64,000 nucleotides of DNA, from the NCBI GenBank assembly GCA_030847615.1, contig JAUMIR010000004.1:86211001-86275000 (forward strand), in the 5' to 3' direction. The translations under genes and the position numbers were made by a program. The DNA comes from Gambelia wislizenii. Its lineage: Eukaryota; Chordata; Lepidosauria; Squamata; Crotaphytidae. Under the pieces are notes generated by a model. The model was not told the origin of the DNA. It did not search any database and saw only the letters and a list, made by a program, of their open reading frames with translations. Of this stretch, positions 1 through 10,866 are shown one piece after another. The stretch's first letter is position 1. Every line of letters begins with the position of its first letter.

Positions 1-104
1 AGTCCTCTACCTCTCGCTTCCGCCTATCCACAAAGCAGAGGTCCAAAGACTTGGGAAAGAGAAAGTTCTGAGCCCTGATCCTTATGACTCTCTCTGTCTT
101 TCCT

Positions 105-1972
105 TTTAGACTCCACTCTTCGGTTGTCGCCTGTCTTGGTTCCTACCCAACTGGCTGTCAATAACATCAGACCGCTGGGTGCTGCGCATCGTCCAGGAGG
201 GTTATCAGATAGAGTTCGACCAACTCCCACCGACAGGCTACATCCGGACAACCTCGCCATCCCTTCCCCTCCTCGAGAAGGTCCAAACACTACTTCAAAA
301 GGGTGCAGTCGAGATGGTCTCCCCGTCCCAACGCCATCTATGCTTCTTTTCCCGATACTTTCTGGTGAAGAAGTGAGGGGGTGGGCTGCGACCGATTTTG
401 GACCTACGGGGAGTGAACTTCTTCATAACTCCAAAGAAGTTCAGAATGGTGACCTTGGGGACAATCATGCCTCTTCTCCAGGAGGGCGACTGGTTCGCAT
501 TGGTCGACCTCAAGGATGCGTACTTCCATGTCGGGATACATCTCGACCACAGGTGGTTCCTGGCCTTCCACATAGGGACAGAGTCCCTCCAGTTCAGGGT
601 GCTTCCCTTCGGCCTCTCCACGGCACCGAGAGTTTTTACCAAGTGTATGGCGCTGGTGGCAGCCTTCCTACGACAGAAGGGCATCGTTGTGTTTCCATAC
701 ATCGACGACTGGTTGATAACAGCCCGGACTCGACAGCAAATGATCTTTGATGTCGAATTAGTCCTGGAACTGCTAGACTCGCTTGGAATCATAATGAACA
801 TGGAGAAGTCCCACCTCCAACCCACCCGGTCGATATAGTTTATCGGAGCTTGTCTTGACTCCGAGTCAGCGTTCGCTCGTCTGCCCGCAGACCGCTTCGC
901 CTCTCTTTGTGCTGCCATCCACCTTTGCTGTCGATCCTGGAGAGTATCAGTGTTAGCGGTACAGACGCTCCTGGGACACATGTCAGCCACAATGTCTGTT
1001 ACCCAGTTTGCTCGACTCAGGATGCGGCCACTCCAGTCTTGGTTTCTGGGAGTCTTCGATCCCCTCGTAGACCCACCTGGAACCCTCCTCACGATGCCTC
1101 GGGCTGTCCAACGTTCCCTGGACTGGTGGCTCGACCCGGGGATGGTGCTTTCTGGCATGCCCTTCGAGCCCCCTCAACCTCACGTCACTCTCACCACCGA
1201 TGTTTCAATGACGGGCTGGGGGGTCCATCTCGACGACTGCTCGGTACATGGGATGTGGTCTCTCGACGAGAAACAACTTCATATCAACATGGAGCTTCTA
1301 GCAGTGAAGAAAGCTCTGAGAGCATTCGAGATCCTAGTATTGGGTTCAGTGGTCCTAGTCGTGACCGACAATACCACAGTGATGTACTACCTCAACAAGC
1401 AAGGAGGTACTCACTCGCTGCCCCTTCTTTCTCTAACTATGGACATTTGGGACTGGTGCATCGAGAGGAACATCCTCCTCTAATCCATCCACCTGCCAGG
1501 GGAGGAGAATCATATTGCAGACGAACTGAGCCGTTCCTCTTCCTCCGTACACGAATGGAGCCTGCACCCCTCTGTCACTCGAATCCTGTTTTGGAAGTGG
1601 GGGACACCGGACATCGACCTGTTTGCCACGGCCTCCAACAGGCAATGCCGCATGTACTGTTCCCGAGGCCGGAGCAGGGACTCGAAAGACGATGCGTTCC
1701 TGTTTCGGTGGTCCGGGCCCCTCCTGTATCTGTTTCCACCGTTTTCACTCCTCACCTGAGTTATAGCCAAGATGCGCAGGGATCAATCAAACGCGATCCT
1801 CATCACACCATGGTGGCCTCAACAGGCGTGGTTTGCTCCCCTTCTGCGCTTGGCCAACGGTCGCTTTCTGCATCTTCCACACCGTCTGGACCTCCTGACT
1901 CTGCAGGGAGGGAAGGTCAGGCACCCGGACCTGGATACACTTCGACTGACGGTGTGGAGGATCCTACCGTAA
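105..1972 (+). pseudogene. DIRS reverse transcriptase / RNase H / methyltransferase-like ORF, copy C, broken by stops
   Basis: One reading frame (positions congruent to 2 mod 3) carries the whole RT-RNase H polyprotein with no frameshift but four premature stops: TGA at 374-376, TAG at 836-838, TAA at 1481-1483 and TGA at 1757-1759. Visible motifs are the opening ITSDRWV-like block, VDLKDAYFH (first RT aspartate), LPFGLSTAPRVF, YIDDW (catalytic box near 700-715), then RNase H motifs TDVSMTGWG, NMELLAVKKAL and TDNTTVMYYL, then the DIRS-specific tail with LFPPF and PWWPQQAW. Such an ORF would copy element RNA into DNA. This copy cannot make the full protein. The loss by substitutions alone indicates moderate age. 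Confidence 0.85.
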
Positions 1973-3024
1973 AGACGGCACCGGCACCAGGCATTCTCCC
2001 GAATTCTCCGCTGCCTTCAGATGTACAGGCTATAGTGGATGCTGCGCTCCGACCATCGACTCGACGATCCTATTCCTATAAGTGGAAGCGTTTTGAATCC
2101 CACCTTGCTGAAAGTAATGTTTCTATGAGTTCTGTCTCGGTACCGGTAATCCTCCGGTTTCTGCTACACCTCTCTAACTCCGGTCTCTCAGCATCCTCCA
2201 TTCGTACCTACCTGGCAGCAATATCTGTGGAACTTCAGGCAAGAGGTAAACCTTCACCCTTTAGAGATCCAACGGTGAAGAAGTTCCTTCGAGGGTACGT
2301 TAGCTTACACCCCCCAGTAGTAGAGCCTACTCCTGCGTGGAGCCTTGAACTGGTGTTGTCACAACTCACAAAGAAACCCTTCGAACCTATGGCCACCGTC
2401 GACCTCAGGCTTGTGTCCTGGAAGACAGCATTTCTAGTGGCGATCACGTCAGCGCGTCGGGCTGGAGAGATTTGTGCTCTCCGATCCGACGCTCCTTTTC
2501 TAGTGTTCCATAAGCACAAAGTAGTGCTCAAGCCTGACCTCTCCTTCCTCCCCAAAGTTGTTTCTAGCTTTCACTTGAACCAATCCATCGTACTTCCTGC
2601 CCTGATGCAGGACCCCAAGGATGACTTTGAAAGAGCTCTGCACACCCTAGATGCCAGGAGAGCACTGGGCTTTTATGTTCAACGGACTGCTCCGCACCGG
2701 AAATCTCCTAAGCTGTTCGTCTCTTACTCTGACTCTAGACTGGGGACCCCTATTTCCCCACAGAGACTTTCCAAATGGGTTGTCTCTCTGATCTCACTAT
2801 GCTATGAACTCACTCGGAAGACTCCTCCTCCTCGAGTTCGGGGACACTCCACCAGGTTGGTCTCCACCTCGACCGCCTTCCTCTCTGGGATTCTGTTGGA
2901 GGATGTGTGCAGGGCAGCAACCTGGTCCACGCCAATGACTTTTATTTCACATTATAGAATTGACACTCGATCCTGCGCTGAGGCAGCCTTTGGGAGGGCT
3001 GTGCTACTTTCTTCAATTCAGTGA
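907..3024 (+). CDS. DIRS tyrosine recombinase ORF, copy C, open
   Basis: A 705-codon open frame whose C-terminal 350 residues (about nt 1975-3024) form a tyrosine recombinase (phage-integrase fold). The catalytic set is visible: first Arg in ITSARRAGEI, HSTR (H-x-x-R) near 2850, ATWSTP, and the nucleophilic Tyr of SHYRID at 2953-2955. The family integrates a circular DNA copy of the element without a classical integrase or target-site duplication. The first about 350 codons overlap the RNase H ORF in another frame and are proline/serine rich, with no recognisable domain. Upstream, the same frame is also open at 124-750, so a stop around 748-750 separates the two parts. The domain is complete although the RT of the same element is dead. 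The real start is uncertain. Confidence 0.85.
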   Translation: MCCHPPLLSILESISVSGTDAPGTHVSHNVCYPVCSTQDAATPVLVSGSLRSPRRPTWNPPHDASGCPTFPGLVARPGDGAFWHALRAPSTSRHSHHRCFNDGLGGPSRRLLGTWDVVSRRETTSYQHGASSSEESSESIRDPSIGFSGPSRDRQYHSDVLPQQARRYSLAAPSFSNYGHLGLVHREEHPPLIHPPARGGESYCRRTEPFLFLRTRMEPAPLCHSNPVLEVGDTGHRPVCHGLQQAMPHVLFPRPEQGLERRCVPVSVVRAPPVSVSTVFTPHLSYSQDAQGSIKRDPHHTMVASTGVVCSPSALGQRSLSASSTPSGPPDSAGREGQAPGPGYTSTDGVEDPTVKTAPAPGILPNSPLPSDVQAIVDAALRPSTRRSYSYKWKRFESHLAESNVSMSSVSVPVILRFLLHLSNSGLSASSIRTYLAAISVELQARGKPSPFRDPTVKKFLRGYVSLHPPVVEPTPAWSLELVLSQLTKKPFEPMATVDLRLVSWKTAFLVAITSARRAGEICALRSDAPFLVFHKHKVVLKPDLSFLPKVVSSFHLNQSIVLPALMQDPKDDFERALHTLDARRALGFYVQRTAPHRKSPKLFVSYSDSRLGTPISPQRLSKWVVSLISLCYELTRKTPPPRVRGHSTRLVSTSTAFLSGILLEDVCRAATWSTPMTFISHYRIDTRSCAEAAFGRAVLLSSIQ

Positions 3025-3273
3025 CTATGTTATGTTATGGTATGACTTCTCATGTGCAACTGTACTTGTTTTTTGACCTTCTCATCTGCAAATGTAAATG
3101 TTTTATTCATGTATTTGCGGTAACTCCTTGAAATATACCCAGTTTCAATTTCATATTTGGGTTTCATATTAATGGAATGCACTCTCTATTATTGAGGGCT
3201 AGTATCACTTGCTAGTCCTCGTCAAACTCTAGCATGACACCCCTCCTCCTGTAGAGGAAGCTTGCTAGTCTAC

Positions 3274-3372
3274 CCACTGTGTGTATTCACAGAGACCACG
3301 AAGAAGATGGACAGGTTGCTTACGTGTAACCATAGATCTTCGAGTGGTCTTCTGTGAATTCACACAGACCCG
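3274..3372. repeat. Internal complementary region (ICR) of DIRS copy C
   Basis: This short block is the reverse complement of the element's two outer ends joined together. The right half (from about 3305) matches the reverse complement of 3587-3652 with a few mismatches. The left half (3274-3304) should match the left terminus, which is outside the window. It starts about 250 nt after the recombinase stop. ICRs are thought to template ligation of the linear copy into a circle. Confidence 0.8.
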
Positions 3373-3586
3373 CCCATCCTCCCCTCTGTGTCCTGCTATG
3401 GCTTATATGCTTAATGTTCCTGATGCTGCTCTTTGCGGCATCCTTTACGGAACTGAGGGGATTTAGGCGGGAGCGCCTATATAGGGACCGTTAGGGTGGG
3501 CGGAGTTACTGCCAAAATGTTGCAAACTTAGTTCTGCCTAGCGATTCTAGATAGTTCCAAACGCTCTGTGCAGGCACAGGAGTAAC

Positions 3587-3652
3587 CCACTGTGTGAATT
3601 CACAGAAGACCACTTGAAGATCTATGGTTACAGGTAAGCAACCTGTCCATCT
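3587..3652. repeat. Right inverted terminal repeat of DIRS copy C
   Basis: The outer right end of copy C, complementary to the right half of the ICR at 3305-3372. It ends with CAGGTAAGCAACCTGTCCAT and two more bases, and so contains a splice-donor-like AG|GTAAGC, as do the right ends of copies A and B. Confidence 0.75.
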
Positions 3653-3772
3653 AGTGCCTTCAGGGTATTTAGGCCTCTATATCTATATCACCACATTGAA
3701 AAGTGGTCTTTGAAACACAACAGGTTCTTAAGAAACTCTAAAATTGAGTCAAAGCATCCCCCAAATCACTTA

Positions 3773-4009
3773 TAGTCGGCTCTCTGTATCCACGGATTCG
3801 GCATTCATGGATTCAACCATGCACAGTTTGAAAACATTTCACAAATAAATAAATAAATATCCAAAAACCAAACCTTGCTGTTCACCATTTTATATAAGGG
3901 ACACCAGTTTACTACACCATTGTATATAATGGGACTTGAGCATCCATAGATTTTGGTATCCACAGGGGGTCCTGGAACCAAACCGCAGTGGATGTCAAGG
4001 GCTCACTGT
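3773..4009. mobile_element. Pogo/Tigger-like MITE
   Basis: About 237 bp with inverted ends built from GTATCCACGGATT and its complement, flanked by TA. The pattern (tandem GTATCCRCGG / GGATACCAAAATC blocks at both ends) is that of Tigger/pogo non-autonomous elements of the Tc1-mariner superfamily. No coding capacity. Confidence 0.7.
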
Positions 4010-4765
4010 GTTTGGATCCCAATTCAGAAATAAAAGTGAGAAGCAGTACAGCACAAAAATTCAGAATTCAGAATAAGAAGGACTAGGTCACTTGGGAGAA
4101 AGTGGGGGCGGCACAACCATTCACAGAGCATCAACAAATCTATCCCTTAGCACATAGTAATAATTGCAATGATAATAACCTACAAAACCATGCAAAATAA
4201 CTCCCTTGAGGCATGTTTTTCTCATTCTACCTGCATCCAGCATTGTACAGTTAAGAAAACTTTAACTGACCTTAAGCTCATGAGGGTAGATTAGTTGTGT
4301 GTGTGTCTGTGTGGGGGAATCCAGTCATTCTAGGCAGAAGTCAATTTATCCCACATTCATCCAGCCATTCCTGAGGTAGAAATCCATTCACTCCAGGAAG
4401 AAATCAACACACTCCTGCAGACATACCATACCCAGATCCCACAGAAGATACACATGGAACTAACACAAGCTCACCTATTCCACACAGAAAACTTTCCAGC
4501 AAAGCCTCCCTGCTTAGTTTGACTTAGACTGTTTTTCCTGTTTCGCAGACTGTTTCTGTCTACTGGAAATGGTTCCTGCTATTGTTTCTCTAGTGCTTTA
4601 CACACTCACCCACTCCACACAGAAAACACAAAAGAGCAAAGCCTCTCCACCCGGTTGAACTTCCACCACCTTTTCTATTTCTTAGTCCACTAGAGATGGT
4701 GCATGTTGTTGCTTCTCTAGTGCTCTCCACTGGAAGCATGAATAACCCTTTAAAAAAGGTTTTGT
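4010..4765. other. Non-coding, no gene seen
   Basis: AT-rich sequence with a short GT run near 4296-4312. Two loosely similar blocks (4440-4520 and 4600-4680, CACTCCACACAGAAAAC-type) suggest an old internal duplication. No credible coding frame. Confidence 0.5.
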
Positions 4766-5376
4766 CATAGAATCATAGAGTTGGAAGAAACCTCAAGGGC
4801 CATCCAGTCCAACCCCCTGCCATGCAGGAATACACAGTCAAATAATTCCCGACAGATAGGCATCTAGCCTCTGTTTAAAAACTTCCAAAGAAGGAGACTC
4901 CACCACACTCCCAGGCAGTGTATTCCACTTCTGAACAGCTCTTACTGTCAGGAAGTTCTTCCTAATGTTTAGGTGGAATCTCTTTTCCTGTAGTTTGAAC
5001 CCATTGCTTGTGTCTTTGGAGCAGCAGAAAACAAGCTCGCCCCATCCTCAATATGACACCCCTTCAAATATTTAAATACGGCTATCATGTCCCCTCTCAA
5101 CCTTCTCTTCTCCAGACTAAATATGCCCAGCTCTCTAAGCCACTCCTCATAGGACATGGCTTGCAGACCACCCACCATCCTGGTCACCCTTCTCTGGACA
5201 CATTCCAGCTTCTCAATATCCTTCCTAAATTGTGGTGCCCAGAACTGGACACAGTACTCCAGGTGAGGTCTGACCAAAGCAGAATAGAGTGGCACTATTA
5301 CTTCCCTTGATATCTAGATAACTATACTCCTATTAATGCAGCCTAGAATTGCATTGGCTTTTTTAGCTGCTGCATC
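4766..5376 (-). mobile_element. CR1 LINE 3' fragment, antisense
   Basis: The minus strand encodes the C-terminal end of a CR1 ORF2: [20 protein letters not shown], then [28 protein letters not shown]. The low-coordinate end carries the CR1 3' signature GAATCATAGAGTTGGAAG. It is 5' truncated near 5376, where similarity to the longer copy at 15854-17215 stops. A frameshift near 4980 breaks the last part. A dead-on-arrival copy. Confidence 0.88.
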
Positions 5377-5710
5377 AAGTTTAAGCAGGCTTAATTGCTG
5401 CCATTTCACAAAGTAAAATTCTAGGTCCACAGTTCTGGGTCCCCACAGCTGCTGGAAAGTCTAATATATCTACTTATGGAAGGCAAGGAGTGCCATCTTT
5501 CCCAATGCCCAACCTTCCCTGCCTCCCTTCTGCTTTACTCATTCATTTGCTGGTCTGGTGGCACATTCTGACCATACTCAGCCACCATCCAGGGAAGAAT
5601 AAAGGAATGTTCTGAATATGCTTAATCACCAGGCAGGTTTAGTAGTCACTCTGGCAGTGGAGGGTATGGGATATACAGGAAGTTACTAGGGAAGAAGAGG
5701 AATCAAACTA
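5377..5710. other. Non-coding, no gene seen
   Basis: Unremarkable sequence between a CR1 fragment and a pogo-like MITE. I see no coding frame or recognised repeat. Confidence 0.5.
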
Positions 5711-5937
5711 CAGTTGTCCCTTCATATTCGCTGGGGTTTGGTTCCAGGACTGCCTGTGGATACCAAAATCTGTGAATACTGAAGTCCCATTATATACAAT
5801 GACATAGCAAAATGGTGCCCCTTATATAAGATGGCAAATTCTAGGTTTGCTTTTTGGATTATTATTTTTTAAAGAATATTTTCAAGCCATGAATTAAATC
5901 TGTGGATACCAAATCCGTGGATACAGAGGGACAACTG
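5711..5937. mobile_element. Pogo/Tigger-like MITE
   Basis: 227 bp, ends CAGTTGTCCCTTC and the complementary GAGGGACAACTG, flanked on both sides by the TA target duplication (5709-5710 and 5938-5939). The inner blocks GGATACCAAAATC and GTGGATACC are shared with the copies at 3773, 28880 and 29444. Confidence 0.8.
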
Positions 5938-8637
5938 TACAGTTTTTGCCCTTTCACATTGGGGCTCAGAGCAATTGCACCAAATGAACAATTGATAATT
6001 TGGCCCTTTGTCTTGCACAGAAGCACAGTGTTGACTGCTACTATATGCATGTACTACTGCTTGCACAACTGGGAATTTCAGTTGAAGTCTGCTGGCATTC
6101 TTGTTTCCTTCTTCTCGTAGTATTCTGGTTCTAGGTCTAAGAGATGTTACATGCCTAAATGAAGGATGTTGCATGCTTAAAATTGGTTTCAGATTTTTTT
6201 TTAAAAAAACACAACTCATCAGAGTAGCTTTTCCAGACACTGTGAAAAGAGTTTCAGTGACCTAACTTTGAAAAACAAAACAAAACCCTGCATATGAGGT
6301 TAGCATATTTTAGGCATACTTTGTAAATTTATTTATTTACTTGCTGTCCTATCTTTCTCCCAATATGGGACCAAAAAATATTTTGTCTTCAATATGCCAT
6401 ATGACGGATGAGCAGACCAGGAACAGCTGGCAGCTCTCTGAGTACTTTACAGTAGATTGCTAAAAGTGTTTGACTCCCAGTGTTTTAAAAACAGTAACAA
6501 TTAAAAACATGAATCCACAAAAAAGTGATACCTTTCTTGGCCAACTAAAATGCAAAACACATAATGCAAGCTTACAAAGCTCTACTGGCTCCTTCATCAG
6601 GCAAAAGATGTTAATCATATCATTAAACCACATTATATTGTGCATAAAAATCCCACAAAGTGGATTTGCCATCTTTCCCTCATTGTTTTTATAATAAATG
6701 GGGGGAAATCCATACTTTTCTCACATTTTGTACTAGAAAATATTAAAGTTATATAACTAGGTTTGTATAAAAATTTACATTTGCATTGGAGAAGGAAGGT
6801 GAAACTTAAAACATTTGAAAGGAAAAAACTGACAAGTTTTCTTAGCATAGAATTACTGCATACTTGGCACCTATGATTAAGAAAGGAAGAGGTTTATCCA
6901 ATAGGATTTGGCTTATCTTGGCACAGAACTGATCTATGTACAGTTTGGGCTATAGCTTCTGTTTTCTATGATTCCTGTTAGCAGTTACTCTTTCCTAAAG
7001 CAATCAGTCTGGTCCATGTGAAGGGGGAAAACCAGTCTTTTCTCTTACCAAGACTTATTTTTCTCTTCACCTTTGCCCTAGACTCTATTATATGCCTGCC
7101 GGGCAGAGAAGGTGTCTTTATACTGTACCTCGTTTAGTACACTGTTGGCGTTAATTAGCGGTAATAATCCCAGCCACCACCTCCATGCTGAAGTTTAAAT
7201 AAGGGAGTAAATGGTTTCTCTTGCTTTGAGTAACTGAAAGTTGTTTCACTTTCGTCACAATATGTAATTGCTATGAGTAATACACCCTTTTGATTTCTGG
7301 CAATGTGTCACTTTTGTAGCAGATTCTCTTCCACTTTGTTCTAAACTAGCTACTAATTTTGAGAGAGTTCCTGTGTAGTTTCCTGGATATAACTGAACTC
7401 ACAGAAGAATATTACACAGACTAGCATCTTCATCAAAGTAAAGCCAAGGCAACCAGCCCAGCTTGGTAGTGGCGGGTTCAGATTTCAAAGCAGCTGCCAT
7501 GACCTTGACTGTGCAGAGACAAGCTATGTGTGGTACTAAGGCACTGCAAGGTCTTCTGGATGCTTGCTGCCTTGCTATGGTTATTAATGGATTTTATTAC
7601 TGGTCTGGCAGTTCCTACAGGCTGCCTTTTTTCCCCCTAGTCCCATATTTGAAAGTGTTTTAAACAAGAGACATAAGAGGCTGAGATACAAAGAAACCTT
7701 TTGAAGTTGAAAGTGGGTCTGCATGAAAATGAACTGCTCGTCTGTGAGAGGAGTCAAGTGTGAAAGAATAGGATAGTTTCACTAAATGAATCTGATAGTC
7801 TGAATAAGACACTATAGTGAGGCAAAGACGAAAAATTTGTAAAGGTCAGAATTGATCACATGATCTGAAACTAGGCAGTGGAAATACATGAAAGGATTGA
7901 GTGGAAGTGCTTCAGTCTACATTTTTCTCTTGGTAGGTGTTTTTTTTTTTTTTTTCCGAAACAAACTCTAGAAAATAATAAAAAGAAGCTGGGAATCTGA
8001 TTCCTTTGGGATCTTGTCCCCCTTTCATTCAACTCTTCTCTAGTTTCAAACCTTTTGAGATCAAAGAGAGACAGTTCTTCATTACATGCAATATCTCATT
8101 AGAAAGACAATTCTGATACAGCATACTTCATTTGGCCAACACTCTTGTGCACATTTTTCTCCAAATTACCATTTTAAAATATTCTAAGTAGAGTAGTTCT
8201 TGTTAGTGTTTCTTTTTTAATACTTTAGTAATCAACATAATTTGCAGGTTCTGGTACTATAAATCTGAATTACTTAGAACAGGAATAATTTGAGTGGTGA
8301 AATGTCTTTTGAATACCAAATGCTGTTTTGACAACCAACATCTAGGACTAAGTTATTTGCATAATACTGCTTTGGCCCATTTTATTTTATTTTTTATCAG
8401 AACTGAGTTCCACTAGTGTATTCTTTCTAACTTGATGTATATATTACCAATGAAGTAATGACTGACATCTTCAGCATTAAAACTACTTCTATTGATCATC
8501 TTTTTTCACCTCTGCAAGAAGTAAATATGAGATACGCATGAACAAATACCTTATGGATTTGTAACTTCCTTGTAACCTTGTAACCAAGATAGTAACTTCC
8601 TCAGTTTCATGTCTTCTATAACGGGTAGGCTGACTTA
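5938..8637. other. Non-coding stretch, no gene seen
   Basis: AT-rich DNA without a convincing coding frame. It contains a 20-nt T run near 7938-7957 and a block at 6505-6610 (GATACCTTTCTTGGCCAACT) that resembles the end of an interspersed repeat whose class I cannot name. Open frames here are short and lack codon bias. Confidence 0.5.
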
Positions 8638-9177
8638 TAGAATCATAGAATTATAGAATTGTAGAGTTGGAAGATACCACGAGGGCCATTCAGTCCAACC
8701 CCCTGCCACGCAGGAAATCACGATCAAAGCATCCCTGACAGATGGCCATCCAGCCTCTGTTTAAAGACCTCCAAGGAAGGAGACCCCACCACGCTCCAAG
8801 AGAGTGTGTTCCACTGCCAAACAGCTCTTACTGTCAAAAAGTTCCTCCTAATGTTGAGGTGGAATCTCTGTTCCTGGAGCTTCCATCCATTGCTCCGCGT
8901 TCCAGTCTCTGGAGCAGCAGAAAACAAGCCTGCTCCATCCTCAATGTGACACCCCTTCAAATACTTAAACAGGGCTATCATATCACCTCTTAATCGTCTT
9001 TTTTCCAGGCTAAACATACCCAGCTCCCTAAGTCTCTCCTCATAAGGCATGGTTTCCAGACCTTTCACCATTTTAGTTGCCCTTCTCTGAACATGCTCCA
9101 ATTTGTCAATATCCTTTTTGAATTGTGGTGCCCAGAACTGACACAGTATTCTAGGTGAGTTCTGACCAAGGCAGAAT
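8638..9177 (-). mobile_element. CR1 LINE 3' fragment, antisense
   Basis: The minus strand encodes the end of CR1 ORF2 in one frame from about 9101 to 8724: [40 protein letters not shown], then NIRRNFLTVRAVWQWNTL. The 3' tail (8638-8675) has repeated ATAGAATCATAG / AATTATAG units typical of CR1 3' ends. It is 5' truncated near 9177. It is close in sequence to the copy at 15854-17215, so the same subfamily. Confidence 0.9.
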
Positions 9178-9736
9178 ATGTCTTACATGGTCTGTCTTTT
9201 CTTGAAAATTGGAATCACTATGGTTGATCAATATGTTCTAAGTTTAGAACACAAGAACACTTCCTAGTAATCTGTTTAATACTTAAGAAATAACTGATCT
9301 GTATTAAATTATCCTGAATATTCACTCTTGCTTAAGAATGTAAAAAAGTGCTGTGTTAGATTAGGTAAATGTCCCCCTAGACCAGCATTCTTTGTAAGAA
9401 TCTTAGCACCAAGCAGGCTTTAGGAGGCCTACCACTCTTATATTAAGGGTGTTTTCTCTTAGTGTTGTTGAAACTGTATCTTTTTTTTTCAACGGTCACC
9501 AGTGTTTATGTGAAGGAGTATAGCTCCTAAGGAAATTAGTGGAGAATCTGAATAATTCAAGAAGGGTATTCCTGCATACAGTCAACCACTGATTGTCAAA
9601 AAGTTAAACAAAAATGGGGGAAGATTAAGTTATCTATGGAAGTCATCTTGTTCTCTCATTTGAGCTGAGGGAGAAGCTGCTTTGGGTCCCATATTGGGAG
9701 AAAAACAGGACATCCAAGGAAAAGCTACACCTGCCA
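9178..9736. other. Non-coding, no gene seen
   Basis: AT-rich sequence, with no coding frame or repeat that I recognise before the repeated block that starts near 9737. Confidence 0.5.
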
Positions 9737-10866
9737 GGCAGTGATCTGTCCTACCTCACCCCTACCCCTGAATCCAAGATGAAAACACCAGAGTTTCCAG
9801 CAAACAGTGAATTTTTTAAACCTAGGTTAATGTGGCAGTACCCTGAGTTTGGTGCAGATAGGGACATATGTCATGTGGCCTTATTGCACCAGAACGAATA
9901 TTTCCTATTTCTAGATGTAAATGATGTAGTGCTTATTTACAAGTAGGTATGATGCTGCTTTTGCATTCAAATGGAGATTTACTGTTTAAATGCCATTGCC
10001 ATTCATTTTAAAGCAGTGTAGACATTTGACAGCTAGGTGACCAGATGCCAAAATCCTGGAGGACCTGATCACCAACCCTCTTTCTTCCATTAATGGCCTT
10101 CATTTCCCAATCCTATGATCATCTTGGGGCTTGTGTACATTAGGGGCAAAAATCAAATTGACTCCTGCCCCACAGCCATCCCGCTACCTGTCACTCTGCA
10201 GGGACATTGGGTAGATTTGCTATACGTGTCCCTGCATGTGCAGGTTGCTTGGGTCTGCTGTCACTGCCTTTCTCTGTCAAATCCATGGCAAAACACCTTT
10301 TCCAACAAACTCTAGTTCTCTGTCTACTGCCTGGAATCGGTGGAGGGGGGGAGGAGAGGCAGGACAGATTGCTGCCTAGCAGGAACCACATTTCTCTTGA
10401 TATCCAAGCCAGTTTCCAGCCAGAAGGGTAATGGAAAGATTTCCCCTCCTTGGTGCTGTCGCTGCTGTGCTTGCTCTGAGGCAAACAAGGAGCCCAGCCA
10501 TGTGATCTGGGTGCCTTGTTTGTCTCAGACCAAGTGACTGTGTGCCAGTGGCAGTGGAGCCGAGGAGGAAAAAAACTTTCTTCACTATTCTGGACCGGGA
10601 ACTGGCTCGGTCATCCAGGCAGCAATCTGTCCTGCCTCTCCCTCCCTCCCTCCCTCCCACCCACCCATCCACCCACCAACCCCAGAAACCAAGATGAAAC
10701 ACCAGAGTTTTCAGCAAACTCTAGAGCAAATAGAGAGTTTTTAAAACCCCAGTTAAGGTGGAAATACCCCAAGTTTGGTGTGGATAGGGCTGTATCCATG
10801 TGGCCTTATCACATCAGATTTGAGGGGAAGGCCATATATCATGTGGCCTTATTGTGCCAGATTTGG
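9737..10866. repeat. Nested direct and inverted repeat block of unknown class
   Basis: A block beginning GCCAGGCAGTGATCTGTCCT at about 9735-9895 recurs in the same direction at 10614-10866, including GATGAAA(A)CACCAGAGTTT and CATGTGGCCTTAT. CATGTGGCCTTAT occurs three times, at about 9875, 10797 and 10838. A weaker third match to the AAACACC...CAAACTCTAG part lies at 10290-10316. An inverted repeat lies inside (separate entry). A CCCTCCCT/CCCACCCA simple repeat occupies 10640-10680. The arrangement suggests a duplicated non-autonomous element or several nested insertions. I cannot assign a family. Confidence 0.55.
10353..10641. repeat. Imperfect palindrome with perfect 25-nt ends
   Basis: Positions 10353-10377 and 10617-10641 are perfect reverse complements over 25 nt (core GCAGGACAGATTGCTGCC). 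Inside, the arms continue to pair imperfectly (CCAGTTTCCAG with GGGAACTGG, GAGGCAAACAAGG with CCTTGTTTGTCTC), so the 289-nt segment could fold into a long hairpin with its centre near 10497. The structure resembles a foldback MITE. It has no coding frame. Confidence 0.65.

Larger units (their letters stand above)
1..3652 (+). mobile_element. DIRS retrotransposon copy C, 3' part, decayed
   Basis: This is the 3' portion of a DIRS (tyrosine-recombinase) retrotransposon; the left end and ORF1 lie outside the window. In order it holds an RT/RNase H frame with premature stops, an intact tyrosine recombinase frame, an internal complementary region near 3274-3372 and a right inverted repeat ending near 3652. 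The distance from the ICR junction to the right end (about 350 nt) is close to that of copies A and B (about 365 nt), which supports the assignment. Its terminal sequences differ from A and B, so it belongs to another DIRS subfamily. Confidence 0.88.

Noticed and set aside
295..1158. Minus-strand open frame of 287 codons
   Set aside because: Antisense shadow of the RT/RNase H frame of DIRS copy C; the plus-strand frame has the catalytic motifs.
2450..3024. Tyrosine recombinase read as a phage or bacterial integrase
   Set aside because: The linked RT/RNase H, ITRs and ICR show it is the DIRS recombinase; no bacterial or phage context.
6505..6610. Possible end of a DNA transposon (TTGGCCAACT text)
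   Set aside because: It resembles an interspersed repeat, but I could not find a second copy or a terminal structure in the window, so no element is called.
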